Assembly (NCBI GenBank): GCA_964508185.1
Contig: CAZDSS010000139.1
Location: forward strand, 1 to 5,796
Reading direction: 5' to 3'
DNA: 5,796 nt
From: CAZDSS01 sp964508185
GTDB taxonomy: Bacteria > Pseudomonadota > Alphaproteobacteria > Sphingomonadales > Govanellaceae
Shown: positions 1-5,530 of the stretch, in pieces
How the letters are laid out: every line of letters begins with the position of its first letter
Position numbering within the stretch: position 1 is the first letter of the stretch
The notes under the pieces: generated by a model
The model's input: the letters and a program-made list of their open reading frames with translations, nothing else
The model's database searches: none
What the model was told of the DNA's origin: nothing
Made by a program: the position numbers and the translations under genes

Positions 1-759
1 CCCGACGTCTATGAGGGCGCGCCGACGCCGGTCACCGCCTTCTTTGCGGTTGCGCCCAAGATCGCGGCGCTCGCGCTCTTCGCCCGCGTGGTGCTCGGCC
101 CCTTCGCCGACCTCATCATGGAATGGCGGCAGATCCTGGTCTTCATTTCGATCGCCTCCATGGTCCTCGGCGCGGTGGCCGCGATCGTGCAGACCAACAT
201 CAAGCGCCTGATGGCCTATTCCTCCATCGGTCACGTGGGCTATGCGCTGATCGGCCTCGCCGCCGGGACGCAGGAAGGCCTCAAGGGGCTTCTGGTCTAT
301 CTCGCCATTTACCTTGCCATGAACATCGGCACCTTCGTCGTCATCATCTCCATGCGGCGCAAGGAAGGCCCCACCGAGAACATCAGCGATCTCGCGGGGC
401 TCGCCCAGACCCGGCCGATGATGGCGGCGGCCATGGCGATCTTCATGTTCTCGCTGGCGGGCATTCCGCCGCTCGCGGGCTTCTTCGCCAAGCTCTACAT
501 CTTCATGGCGGCGATCGATGCGGGGCTCGTGACGCTTGCGGTGATCGGGGTGATCACCAGCGTCATCGGCGCCTACTACTATCTCCGCATCGTCAAGGTG
601 ATGTATTTCGATGCGCCCGCGGGCGAGTTCGAAAAGCCCCTTGGCCGCGAGATGGCGGCGATCCTGCTGGTCACCGCCGTCGTCACCGCGCTCTTCGTGC
701 TGAGCCCGGCGAGCATCGTGGCTCCCGCCGCGACCGCCGCCGCGACGCTCGTGCCCTGA
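1..759 (+). CDS. nuoN: NADH-quinone oxidoreductase subunit N, 3' part (NuoN)
   Basis: Subunit N of respiratory complex I, one of the antiporter-like membrane subunits that couple NADH:quinone electron transfer to proton pumping across the inner membrane. The window opens inside the gene, in frame at base 1, and shows the last 252 residues, about half of the usual length of roughly 480. The fragment begins with the family signature PDVYEGAPTPVTAFFAVAPK and continues as a series of hydrophobic helices. Other conserved segments are QTNIKRLMAYSSIGHVGY, GIPPLAGFFAKLYIF and SVIGAYYYLRIVKVMYF. Fragment residues Lys20 (VAPKIAA) and Lys164 (FFAKLYIF) sit where the family keeps the membrane-embedded lysines of the proton path; that match is from memory of the family, not an alignment. 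As the usual last gene of nuo operons, it suggests nuoM lies just upstream. The stop is TGA at 757-759, and birA follows after 22 nt. Confidence 0.97.
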   Translation, partial: PDVYEGAPTPVTAFFAVAPKIAALALFARVVLGPFADLIMEWRQILVFISIASMVLGAVAAIVQTNIKRLMAYSSIGHVGYALIGLAAGTQEGLKGLLVYLAIYLAMNIGTFVVIISMRRKEGPTENISDLAGLAQTRPMMAAAMAIFMFSLAGIPPLAGFFAKLYIFMAAIDAGLVTLAVIGVITSVIGAYYYLRIVKVMYFDAPAGEFEKPLGREMAAILLVTAVVTALFVLSPASIVAPAATAAATLVP

Positions 760-781
760 TCAAGATCGCCTTGACCTTGCG

Positions 782-1531
782 ATGAACGACAGCCCGGAAT
801 CCCTGACCTTGTCCGGCGGGGTTCCGGGCTTCTTCTTTTCCGTCCTCGACGGCACCAATGCCGAGGCGCGTCGCCGGATCGCGGCCGGCGCTGCTGCCGA
901 CTGCTGGATCATCGCCGAGCGCCAGACGGGCGGCCGGGGCCGCCGCGGCCGCGCCTGGCTGTCGGAGCCCGGCAACATCTACATCTCCCGCCTGATGCAG
1001 CCGGGCTGCCCGCCGGCCCGGGCGGCGGAGCTTTCCTTCGTCACCGCCCTTGCGGTCCATGACCTCGCGCGCGGCGAACTGGGCGCCAATGCGGATGTCG
1101 CATGCAAATGGCCGAACGACGTCCTCGTCCGCAGGCGGAAGCTTTCGGGCATTCTCCTTGAAAGCGAAGGGGCGGGGGACTGGCTCGTCATCGGCATCGG
1201 CATCAATGTGGCCCATGCGCCGGAGGGGGTTGAATTCCCCGCAACCTGCCTCATGAACGAGGGCGGCGCGCGCAGCGCCCGCGAGCTGATCGCGCCGCTT
1301 GCGGCCGCGTTCGACGCCCGCCTCCAGCAATGGCGGGAGGGCGGCTTCGCGGCCATCCGCGCGGCCTGGCGGGAAGTGGCGACGGGGATCGGCGGGCCTG
1401 TCCGCGTGCGGCTTCATGACCGGGAAATCCACGGCCGCTTCGACGACATCGACGAGACCGGCGCGCTTCTTCTCACCCGCGCCGACGGGGGGACTGAACG
1501 CATCGCCGCCGGCGACGTTTTCTTTCCATGA
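782..1531 (+). CDS. birA: Biotin--[acetyl-CoA-carboxylase] ligase, HTH-less (BirA/BPL)
   Basis: Cytoplasmic biotin protein ligase of 249 residues. It forms biotinyl-5'-AMP from biotin and ATP and transfers biotin to a lysine of carrier domains such as AccB or the propionyl-CoA carboxylase alpha subunit. Visible motifs are the biotinyl-AMP binding loop GRGRRGRAW (51-59), preceded by AERQTGG (45-51), KWPNDVLV (109-116), KLSGILLE (120-127) and GIGINV (138-143). A small C-terminal SH3-like part follows from about residue 205. The catalytic domain starts almost at once (VLDGTNAEA, 21-29). The N-terminal winged-helix DNA-binding domain of E. coli BirA is therefore absent, and the protein should act only as an enzyme, not as the biotin-operon repressor. 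The start is the first ATG after nuoN. No clear Shine-Dalgarno precedes it, so translation may depend on ribosomes finishing nuoN 22 nt upstream. Confidence 0.95.
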   Translation: MNDSPESLTLSGGVPGFFFSVLDGTNAEARRRIAAGAAADCWIIAERQTGGRGRRGRAWLSEPGNIYISRLMQPGCPPARAAELSFVTALAVHDLARGELGANADVACKWPNDVLVRRRKLSGILLESEGAGDWLVIGIGINVAHAPEGVEFPATCLMNEGGARSARELIAPLAAAFDARLQQWREGGFAAIRAAWREVATGIGGPVRVRLHDREIHGRFDDIDETGALLLTRADGGTERIAAGDVFFP

Positions 1532-1552
1532 TTCCGCCCGCGCGGGTATAAC
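1523..1552 (+). promoter_or_regulatory. Possible weak sigma-70-type promoter before coaX
   Basis: In the 66-nt gap between birA and coaX there is a good -10-like hexamer TATAAC (1547-1552), with a poor -35-like TTTCCA (1523-1528) 18 nt upstream that overlaps the end of birA. A perfect 10-bp palindrome CCCGCGCGGG (1537-1546) abuts the -10. The gap is otherwise longer than most in this operon, which would allow an internal start. The -35 matches only four of six consensus bases, so this is tentative. Confidence 0.25.
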
Positions 1553-1584
1553 TGCCGCAATACAGGGAACCACAACCGGACCAA

Positions 1585-1590
1585 GGGAGG
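1585..1590 (+). promoter_or_regulatory. Ribosome binding site of coaX
   Basis: GGGAGG, a strong Shine-Dalgarno match, ends 7 nt before the ATG at 1598. It fixes the coaX start. With the Shine-Dalgarno of mce it is the clearest ribosome site in the window, and unlike rnj it suggests coaX is translated independently of its upstream neighbour. Confidence 0.7.
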
Positions 1591-1597
1591 GAATTGC

Positions 1598-2362
1598 ATG
1601 CTGCTGGCCATAGATGCCGGAAACACCAATGTGGTATTCGCCCTGCTGGATGAAGGCGGGGTGCGCCAGCGCTGGCGCATCTCCACCTTCGCCAACCGCA
1701 CGGCCGACGAATACATGGTCTGGCTGACCCAGCTCATGCGGCTCGAAAATCTGGAGCCGTCGGTCGTCACCGGCGCGATCATCGCGACCGTGGTGCCCCA
1801 GACCCTGTTTCCGCTGCAGCTCCTCTGCCGCCGCTACTTCAACTGCGACGCCCTGGTGGTGGGGGACCCCGAGGTGAAGCTCAATATCGGCGTCAAGGCC
1901 CGGGATGTGGGCGCTGACCGCCTGGTCAACGCCGTCGCGGCTCACGACCTCTATGGCGGGCCGCTCATGGTGCTCGATTTCGGCACCGCCACCACCTTCG
2001 ACGTGGTGGACGGGGCAGGGGACTATCTCGGCGGCGTCATCTCCCCCGGCATCAATCTGTCGCTTGAGGCGCTGCACATGGCTGCGGCCAAGCTGCCGCG
2101 CATCGCCGTGGAGCGGCCGGAGCGCGTCATCGGCAACAACACCCTGACCGCCATGCGCTCGGGGATCTTCTGGGGCTATGTGGGGCTGATCGAGGGGATC
2201 GCCAACAGGATCCAGGAAGAATACGGCGCGCCCATGAAGGTGATCGCCACCGGGGGGCTTGCCACCCTGTTCGGCGCCGCGACCCCGATCATCAACGAGG
2301 TGGACCAGGAACTGACCATCCGCGGGCTCTACATGATCTACAAGGCGAATTGCGCGACATGA
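1598..2362 (+). CDS. coaX: Type III pantothenate kinase (CoaX)
   Basis: Cytoplasmic kinase of 254 residues that phosphorylates pantothenate to 4'-phosphopantothenate, the first committed step of coenzyme A synthesis. It belongs to the acetate/sugar kinase-Hsp70-actin (ASKHA) fold, not to the CoaA type. Motifs seen are the N-terminal phosphate loop DAGNTN (6-11), DVGADRLVNAVAA (103-115) with the GADR aspartate Asp107 expected to be the catalytic base, DFGTATTFDVV (127-137) and GGVISPGI (145-152) for substrate binding. GNNTLTAMRSGIFWGY (179-194) and IATGGLATLF (216-225) follow. The length is normal for the family. The family is known to be insensitive to CoA feedback and to need a monovalent cation. 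The stop TGA (2360-2362) overlaps the rnj ATG by 4 nt. No frameshift or missing motif is seen. Confidence 0.96.
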   Translation: MLLAIDAGNTNVVFALLDEGGVRQRWRISTFANRTADEYMVWLTQLMRLENLEPSVVTGAIIATVVPQTLFPLQLLCRRYFNCDALVVGDPEVKLNIGVKARDVGADRLVNAVAAHDLYGGPLMVLDFGTATTFDVVDGAGDYLGGVISPGINLSLEALHMAAAKLPRIAVERPERVIGNNTLTAMRSGIFWGYVGLIEGIANRIQEEYGAPMKVIATGGLATLFGAATPIINEVDQELTIRGLYMIYKANCAT

Positions 2363-4008
2363 CGGAGGAGCTTGTATTCCTGCCGCTCGGCGGCACGGGC
2401 GAGATCGGGATGAATCTCAATCTCTACGCCTATGGCGATGCCTGGATCATGGCCGATCTCGGCATCTCCTTCGCCGATCCCTATCTTCCCGGGGTCGACG
2501 TCATCATGCCCGAGCCGCAATTCATCGTGGAGCGGCGGGACAAGCTCCTCGCCCTGTTCGTGACCCACGCGCACGAGGATCATGCGGGCGCCGTCGCCCA
2601 TCTCTGGCCGCGGCTCCGCTGCCCGGTCTATGCGACGCCCTTCACCGCCGCCATCCTGCGCGGCAAGCTCGCCGAGGCGGGGCTCATCCATGAGGTGCCG
2701 CTCCATGAGGTGCCCCTGGGCGCACGCGTCGATGCGGGGCCGTTCCGGGTCGATTATGTATCGCTCACCCATTCGATCCCCGAGCCCAACGCGCTGCTCA
2801 TCGAAACGCCCGCGGGCCGGGTGTTCCATACGGGGGACTGGAAGCTCGACCCCGATCCGCTCGTGGGCCTTGCGACCGACGCCGACCGCCTGAGATCGAT
2901 CGGCGACCAGGGCATCCTCGCCATGGTCTGCGATTCCACCAACGTCTTCAATCTCAAGGCCTCGGGCTCCGAACTCACGGTGCGGGAGGGTCTGACAGAA
3001 GCCGTCAAGGGGCATCCGGGACGCATCGTCATCACCACCTTCGCGTCCAACATCGCGCGGCTCGGCTCCATCGGCGCGGCGGCGGCGTCCGTCGATCGTC
3101 ACGTGTGCCTTGTGGGCCGGGCGCTGGTGCGCAATTTCGAGGCGGCGCGGGCCCTCGGCTATCTCGCCGACATGCCGCCCATCGTGAGCGAGGAGGATGC
3201 GGGCTATCTCCCGCCCGACAAGGTGCTCTATGTGGCGACCGGCTGCCAGGGTGAGCCGCGGGCGGCGCTGTGGCGCATCATCAGCGGCCAGCATCGCAAC
3301 GTGGTGCTGGAAGCCGGGGATCTCGTCATCTTCTCGTCCAAGATCATTCCCGGCAACGAGATCGCCATCGGCCGCATGATCAACGAGATGGCGCGGAACG
3401 GCGTCAAGGTCATCACCGAGCGCGACGCCTTCGTCCATGTCTCCGGCCATCCGGGGCAGGAGGAGCTGCGCCAGATGTATGAGTGGATCCGGCCCGAGAT
3501 CGCGATCCCCGTCCATGGCGAGCCGCGTCACCTGTTGAAACATGCGGAGCTTGCCCGCGACTACGGCGTGCCGCAGGTGATAACGGCGGGGAACGGCGCC
3601 ATGGTGCGCCTTGCGCCCGGGCCCGCCGAGATCGTCGACTGGGTGGAGACGGGACGGCTTGCGCTGGATGGCATCCATCTGGTGCCGGCGGACGACGAGG
3701 CCATCGCCGAGCGGCGGCGACTGATGTTCAACGGCTATCTCGGCATCGCCGTCGCGGTTGACGCGCAAGGGATACTTGTGGCAGAGCCAAGCCTTGACAT
3801 GCAGGGGCTTCCCGTGGCGGACGCCAGCGCCTTCGCCGCCGAGCTGCGGCAGACGGTGACCGCCGCCGTCGAGCGCTTCGGCCCGTCGAGCGGCCGCGAC
3901 ACCGACCGCCTCGCGGAGGCGGTGCGCGTTGCGGCGCGGCGGCTCGCCCGGGCGGTCACCGGCAAGACGCCGGGTCCCGTCACCCGCGTCCATGTGGTGC
4001 GGGTCTAA
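2359..4008 (+). CDS. rnj: Ribonuclease J (metallo-beta-lactamase / beta-CASP family)
   Basis: Cytoplasmic ribonuclease of 549 residues. Family members act as 5'-to-3' exonucleases, some also as endonucleases, in mRNA turnover and rRNA maturation. In alphaproteobacteria RNase J works alongside an RNase E. The metallo-beta-lactamase part begins at FLPLGGTGEIGMNL (7-20). Its zinc ligands are visible as HAHEDH (70-75), His138 in THSIPE and Asp160 in HTGD. The beta-CASP insert spans roughly 200-360 and includes DSTN (192-195) and TTFASNIARL (226-235). The fold closes with SGHPGQEEL (362-370) and VHGEPRHLLKH (385-395). A C-terminal domain of about 100 residues follows. I chose the ATG at 2359, which overlaps the coaX stop as ATGA and gives the usual family N-terminus. 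A TTG at 2350 would add three residues and cannot be excluded. All catalytic motifs are intact. Confidence 0.95.
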   Translation: MTEELVFLPLGGTGEIGMNLNLYAYGDAWIMADLGISFADPYLPGVDVIMPEPQFIVERRDKLLALFVTHAHEDHAGAVAHLWPRLRCPVYATPFTAAILRGKLAEAGLIHEVPLHEVPLGARVDAGPFRVDYVSLTHSIPEPNALLIETPAGRVFHTGDWKLDPDPLVGLATDADRLRSIGDQGILAMVCDSTNVFNLKASGSELTVREGLTEAVKGHPGRIVITTFASNIARLGSIGAAAASVDRHVCLVGRALVRNFEAARALGYLADMPPIVSEEDAGYLPPDKVLYVATGCQGEPRAALWRIISGQHRNVVLEAGDLVIFSSKIIPGNEIAIGRMINEMARNGVKVITERDAFVHVSGHPGQEELRQMYEWIRPEIAIPVHGEPRHLLKHAELARDYGVPQVITAGNGAMVRLAPGPAEIVDWVETGRLALDGIHLVPADDEAIAERRRLMFNGYLGIAVAVDAQGILVAEPSLDMQGLPVADASAFAAELRQTVTAAVERFGPSSGRDTDRLAEAVRVAARRLARAVTGKTPGPVTRVHVVRV

Positions 4009-4021
4009 TCACGATCGGTCT

Positions 4022-4026
4022 GGAGG
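4022..4026 (+). promoter_or_regulatory. Ribosome binding site of mce, deciding between two ATGs
   Basis: GGAGG lies 4 nt before the ATG at 4031 and 7 nt before the directly following ATG at 4034. The spacing favours 4034 as the main start. Both are in frame and differ by a single methionine. Confidence 0.65.
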
Positions 4027-4033
4027 AAACATG

Positions 4034-4438
4034 ATGATCGGACGTCTCAATCATATCGCGATCGCGGTGCCCGACCTTGCCGCGGCCTCGGCCCTTTATC
4101 GCGACACGCTGGGCGCCAAGGTGTCGGAGCCCGTGGACCAGCCGGACCATGGCGTGATCACCGTCTTCGTGGAGCTGCCCAACACCAAGGTGGAGCTGCT
4201 GCATCCCCTGGGCGAAAATTCGCCCATCGCCAATTTCCTCGCCCGCAACGCGGCGGGCGGCATTCATCACATCTGTTACGAGGTGGACGACATCATCGCC
4301 GCCCGCGACGCGCTTGTCGCCAAGGGCATGCGCATTCTCGGCGACGGCGAGCCCAAGATCGGCGCTCACGGCAAGCCCGTGCTGTTCCTGCATCCCAAGG
4401 ACATGCTGGGCACTCTGGTCGAGATCGAGCAGGCATGA
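4034..4438 (+). CDS. mce: Methylmalonyl-CoA epimerase (Mce)
   Basis: Small metalloenzyme of 134 residues (135 if translation starts at 4031) in the vicinal-oxygen-chelate/glyoxalase superfamily. It interconverts the two C2 epimers of methylmalonyl-CoA, linking propionyl-CoA carboxylase to B12-dependent methylmalonyl-CoA mutase in propionyl-CoA breakdown. Two repeats of the fold are visible: RLNHIAIAVPDL (4-15) opens the first and GGIHHICYEVDD (75-86) the second. The expected metal ligands are His7, Glu54 (in KVELLHP), His79 and Glu130 (in LVEIEQ), placed by position in the fold. The length and the ending TLVEIEQA are typical of alphaproteobacterial Mce. Glyoxalase I is a relative, but the size, these motifs and the gene order favour the epimerase. 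The gene starts 25 nt after rnj, and its stop overlaps the next gene by ATGA. Confidence 0.92.
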   Translation: MIGRLNHIAIAVPDLAAASALYRDTLGAKVSEPVDQPDHGVITVFVELPNTKVELLHPLGENSPIANFLARNAAGGIHHICYEVDDIIAARDALVAKGMRILGDGEPKIGAHGKPVLFLHPKDMLGTLVEIEQA

Positions 4439-4686
4439 GCGACCTTCCCCTCGCCAGCCATGTGGTGGTCTACATCATCGCCTGGTGGCTGATCCTGTTC
4501 ATGCTGCTGCCCGTGGGCGTCAAGACCCATGACGAAAGCGGCGAGGAAAAGCCGGAGGGCGCGGCGGACAGCGCGCCCGTCAATCCCGGCATCAAATGGA
4601 AGATGGCGGTCGCCACCGTCCTTGCCTTCGTGGCCTGGGGAATTTTCCTGCTGATCGCGAGCCTGGATCTCGTCAGCTTCCGCTGA
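4435..4686 (+). CDS. DUF1467-like small inner-membrane protein
   Basis: Protein of 83 residues with two hydrophobic segments, roughly residues 9-30 and 57-78, joined by a charged, proline-containing loop (residues 31-55). The sequence AWWLILFMLLPVGVKTHDE, just before and inside the loop, matches what I recall of the DUF1467 family, a conserved alphaproteobacterial group with no established function. It is probably an inner-membrane hairpin. The start is the ATG at 4435 inside the mce stop (ATGA), with only a weak purine-rich stretch upstream, so its translation is probably coupled to mce. It is the last gene of the unit, as the stem-loop at 4727 follows 40 nt after the stop. No catalytic motif or metal site is visible. 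The family name is confident; a role linked to Mce or to proS would be a guess from conserved neighbourhood. Confidence 0.85.
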   Translation: MSDLPLASHVVVYIIAWWLILFMLLPVGVKTHDESGEEKPEGAADSAPVNPGIKWKMAVATVLAFVAWGIFLLIASLDLVSFR

Positions 4687-4726
4687 GGGGAAGGCAGACA
4701 ATCGTGGGGCGGCGCCACATAAGAGA

Positions 4727-4773
4727 AAAGCAAGGTTGACGAGAACCTTGCTTTCCACCTTTTATGATTTTTT
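4727..4773 (+). terminator. Rho-independent-type terminator after the DUF1467 gene
   Basis: Perfect 11-bp inverted repeat AAAGCAAGGTT (4727-4737) and AACCTTGCTTT (4744-4754) with a 6-nt loop GACGAG. The right arm ends in TTT, then comes CCACC before TTTT (4760-4763) and six Ts (4768-4773). The T-tract is thus delayed by about five bases, so termination may be imperfect. Position 40 nt after the last gene of the unit supports the call. On the - strand the stem is followed only by TCTCTTA, so termination in the other direction would be weak. Confidence 0.7.
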
Positions 4774-4910
4774 CTTCTTTTGTTTGGCGCGACGTTCTGG
4801 TCTTTTTCTAGAAACGTCCTCCCGAAACTTGGGCCCCTCAGCGATGACCTGAAAGGGACGATAAGCGACCGGAAACGCGCTGTGAAGCAGGATTATTGCG
4901 CCGAAGGGGG

Positions 4911-4947
4911 TCGATTGTCACATTTTCGAGAATTGTGGCATAATCGA
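4911..4947. repeat. Nested inverted repeats across the promoter
   Basis: The outer arms are TCGATT (4911-4916) and AATCGA (4942-4947), the middle arms CACA (4919-4922) and TGTG (4934-4937), and the core is ATTTTCGAGAAT (4922-4933), palindromic except for one pair. The three dyads have centres within 1.5 nt of one another, inside the spacer between the -35 and -10 hexamers. This layout would suit an operator for a dimeric regulator. It is an inference from symmetry alone, and I recognise no known regulator's site. Confidence 0.35.
4915..4944 (+). promoter_or_regulatory. Sigma-70-type promoter for the exported-protein gene
   Basis: The -35 TTGTCA (4915-4920) and -10 CATAAT (4939-4944) each match five of six consensus bases, with an 18-nt spacer. 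Transcription should start near 4951, giving a leader of about 24 nt that contains only the AAGGGGG ribosome site before the ATG at 4975. It lies downstream of a terminator and in the most AT-rich part of the window, which fits a real promoter. It may also drive proS, as no terminator is visible before that gene. Confidence 0.65.
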
Positions 4948-4974
4948 CACAGAATAACGGTCGAAAGGGGGCTC

Positions 4975-5454
4975 ATGGCCGGAATTTCCAGGCATTTCCC
5001 GCATATTCTCGCCGTCTGCGCCGTCCTTTCCGCAAGCGCGGCGCTCGCCGGAGGACAGGTGGTGATCCGCGCCGAGGATTGCAGCGCCTTTGTCCCCCAT
5101 GTTGCGGCGGGCGACGTCCATTACCGGCCGGAAGCGGACGCGGCGCGGGGGATTGTGCCCGCGGATCTTCCCTCATCCGGCGCCGCGGCCTGGCGCGAGG
5201 AGCTTGATTACCTCGCGCGGAATTTCGAGTTCGCCGTCTGGCGCGACCTGCAGATGGGGCGGCGCGGGCCCCGCGCCACGGGCATCGATGCGGTCATCGC
5301 CTATGTGGAGGTGCGGGACGGGTATCCCTACGTCAACGGCCTGCCGCTTTCCGGCGACGACCTCAATGCGGCGATGGCGGCCTGCCGGAAAAGCGCGGAC
5401 GATGCCGACCAGAAGGATGCCGACCAAACCGGCGGCGGCCAAAAAGATCGTTGA
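4975..5454 (+). CDS. Exported protein of unknown function, with signal peptide
   Basis: Protein of 159 residues that I cannot assign to a named family. The N-terminus is a typical Sec signal peptide: basic and polar MAGISRHFPH, hydrophobic core ILAVCAVLSASA, and a likely signal peptidase I site after ALA at residue 25. The mature part would therefore be periplasmic or secreted. It has exactly two cysteines, Cys36 (AEDCSAF) and Cys137 (AACRKS), which could form a disulfide joining its ends. The segments VPHVAAGDVHYRPE and IVPADLP (60-66) resemble short exported alphaproteobacterial proteins I recall without a function. VEVRDGYPYVNGLPL (111-125) reads like a final beta-hairpin. The tail (141-159) is hydrophilic with a DADQK/DADQT repeat and probably disordered. 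I chose the ATG at 4975 because it fits the signal peptide, the promoter and AAGGGGG at 4965-4971. proS follows after 76 nt. Confidence 0.8.
   Translation: MAGISRHFPHILAVCAVLSASAALAGGQVVIRAEDCSAFVPHVAAGDVHYRPEADAARGIVPADLPSSGAAAWREELDYLARNFEFAVWRDLQMGRRGPRATGIDAVIAYVEVRDGYPYVNGLPLSGDDLNAAMAACRKSADDADQKDADQTGGGQKDR
5401..5445 (+). repeat. 15-nt tandem repeat in the tail of the exported-protein gene
   Basis: Units at 5401-5415 and 5416-5430 share their first 11 bases GATGCCGACCA, and a third, much diverged unit may occupy 5431-5445. In protein they read DADQK, DADQT and GGGQK (residues 143-157). The period is a multiple of three, so copy-number change by slippage would keep the reading frame. 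Confidence 0.6.
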
Positions 5455-5480
5455 AGACCCCGGGCCGCTCCTTTAGAGAG

Positions 5481-5523
5481 GAAGGCGACCTGGTTCCCCG
5501 GATTTCTGATAGAGAAGGCGACC
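5481..5523 (+). repeat. 10-bp direct repeat in the proS leader
   Basis: GAAGGCGACC occurs at 5481-5490 and again at 5514-5523, 33 nt apart, each preceded by a TAGAGA-like run. The second copy contains the only purine-rich ribosome-site candidate for proS (GAAGG, 5514-5518), which is 12 nt from the ATG, a rather long spacing. The first copy is too far upstream to serve. It may be a small local duplication. Confidence 0.4.
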
Positions 5524-5530
5524 GTCGTCC

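Larger units (their letters stand above)
4687..4974 (+). other. Intergenic region, AT-richer than the genes around it
   Basis: These 288 nt separate the DUF1467 gene from the exported-protein gene. They hold the stem-loop terminator (4727-4773), a T-rich run to about 4786, and the promoter with its dyads (4911-4947). The reading frame of the downstream gene stays open back to about 4780. However, its translation there is not protein-like for this genome, would bury the signal peptide and crosses the promoter, so I treat it as non-coding. A 10-bp palindrome TTTCTAGAAA lies at 4805-4814. Between about 4815 and 4910 I see no tRNA, no convincing small-RNA gene and nothing else I can name. Confidence 0.6.

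Noticed and set aside
760..781. Short hairpin TCAAG-ATCGC-CTTGA in the nuoN-birA gap as a terminator
   Set aside because: It has only a 5-bp stem and no T-tract, and the next gene begins just beyond it. At most it affects birA initiation.
683..2077. Long open frame on the - strand opposite nuoN, birA and coaX (464 codons)
   Set aside because: It lies opposite intact, clearly recognised genes. Its translation is rich in R, A, G, D and H with no motif, as expected from the antisense of GC-rich coding DNA.
2338..3993. Long open frame on the - strand spanning almost all of rnj (551 codons)
   Set aside because: It mirrors the rnj reading frame, has no recognisable domain and no ribosome site, and the + strand product has all RNase J catalytic motifs.
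4815..4910. Possible small RNA in the intergenic region
   Set aside because: There is no own promoter-terminator pair and only short 4-5 bp dyads. It has no resemblance to a tRNA or another RNA I recognise.
4780..4974. N-terminal extension of the exported protein back to an ATG at 4780
   Set aside because: It would bury the signal peptide by 65 residues and run through the promoter and its dyads. The translated stretch is not like the rest of the protein.
4975..5019. Lipoprotein signal with Cys15 (ILAVC) as lipobox
   Set aside because: The residue before the Cys is Val rather than Gly, Ala or Ser. The hydrophobic stretch continues past the Cys to a good ALA-GG signal peptidase I site.
5451..5479. 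Promoter for proS (TTGAAG followed by TAGAGA at 17 nt)
   Set aside because: The -10 matches only three of six consensus bases, and no better pair is visible in the 76-nt gap.
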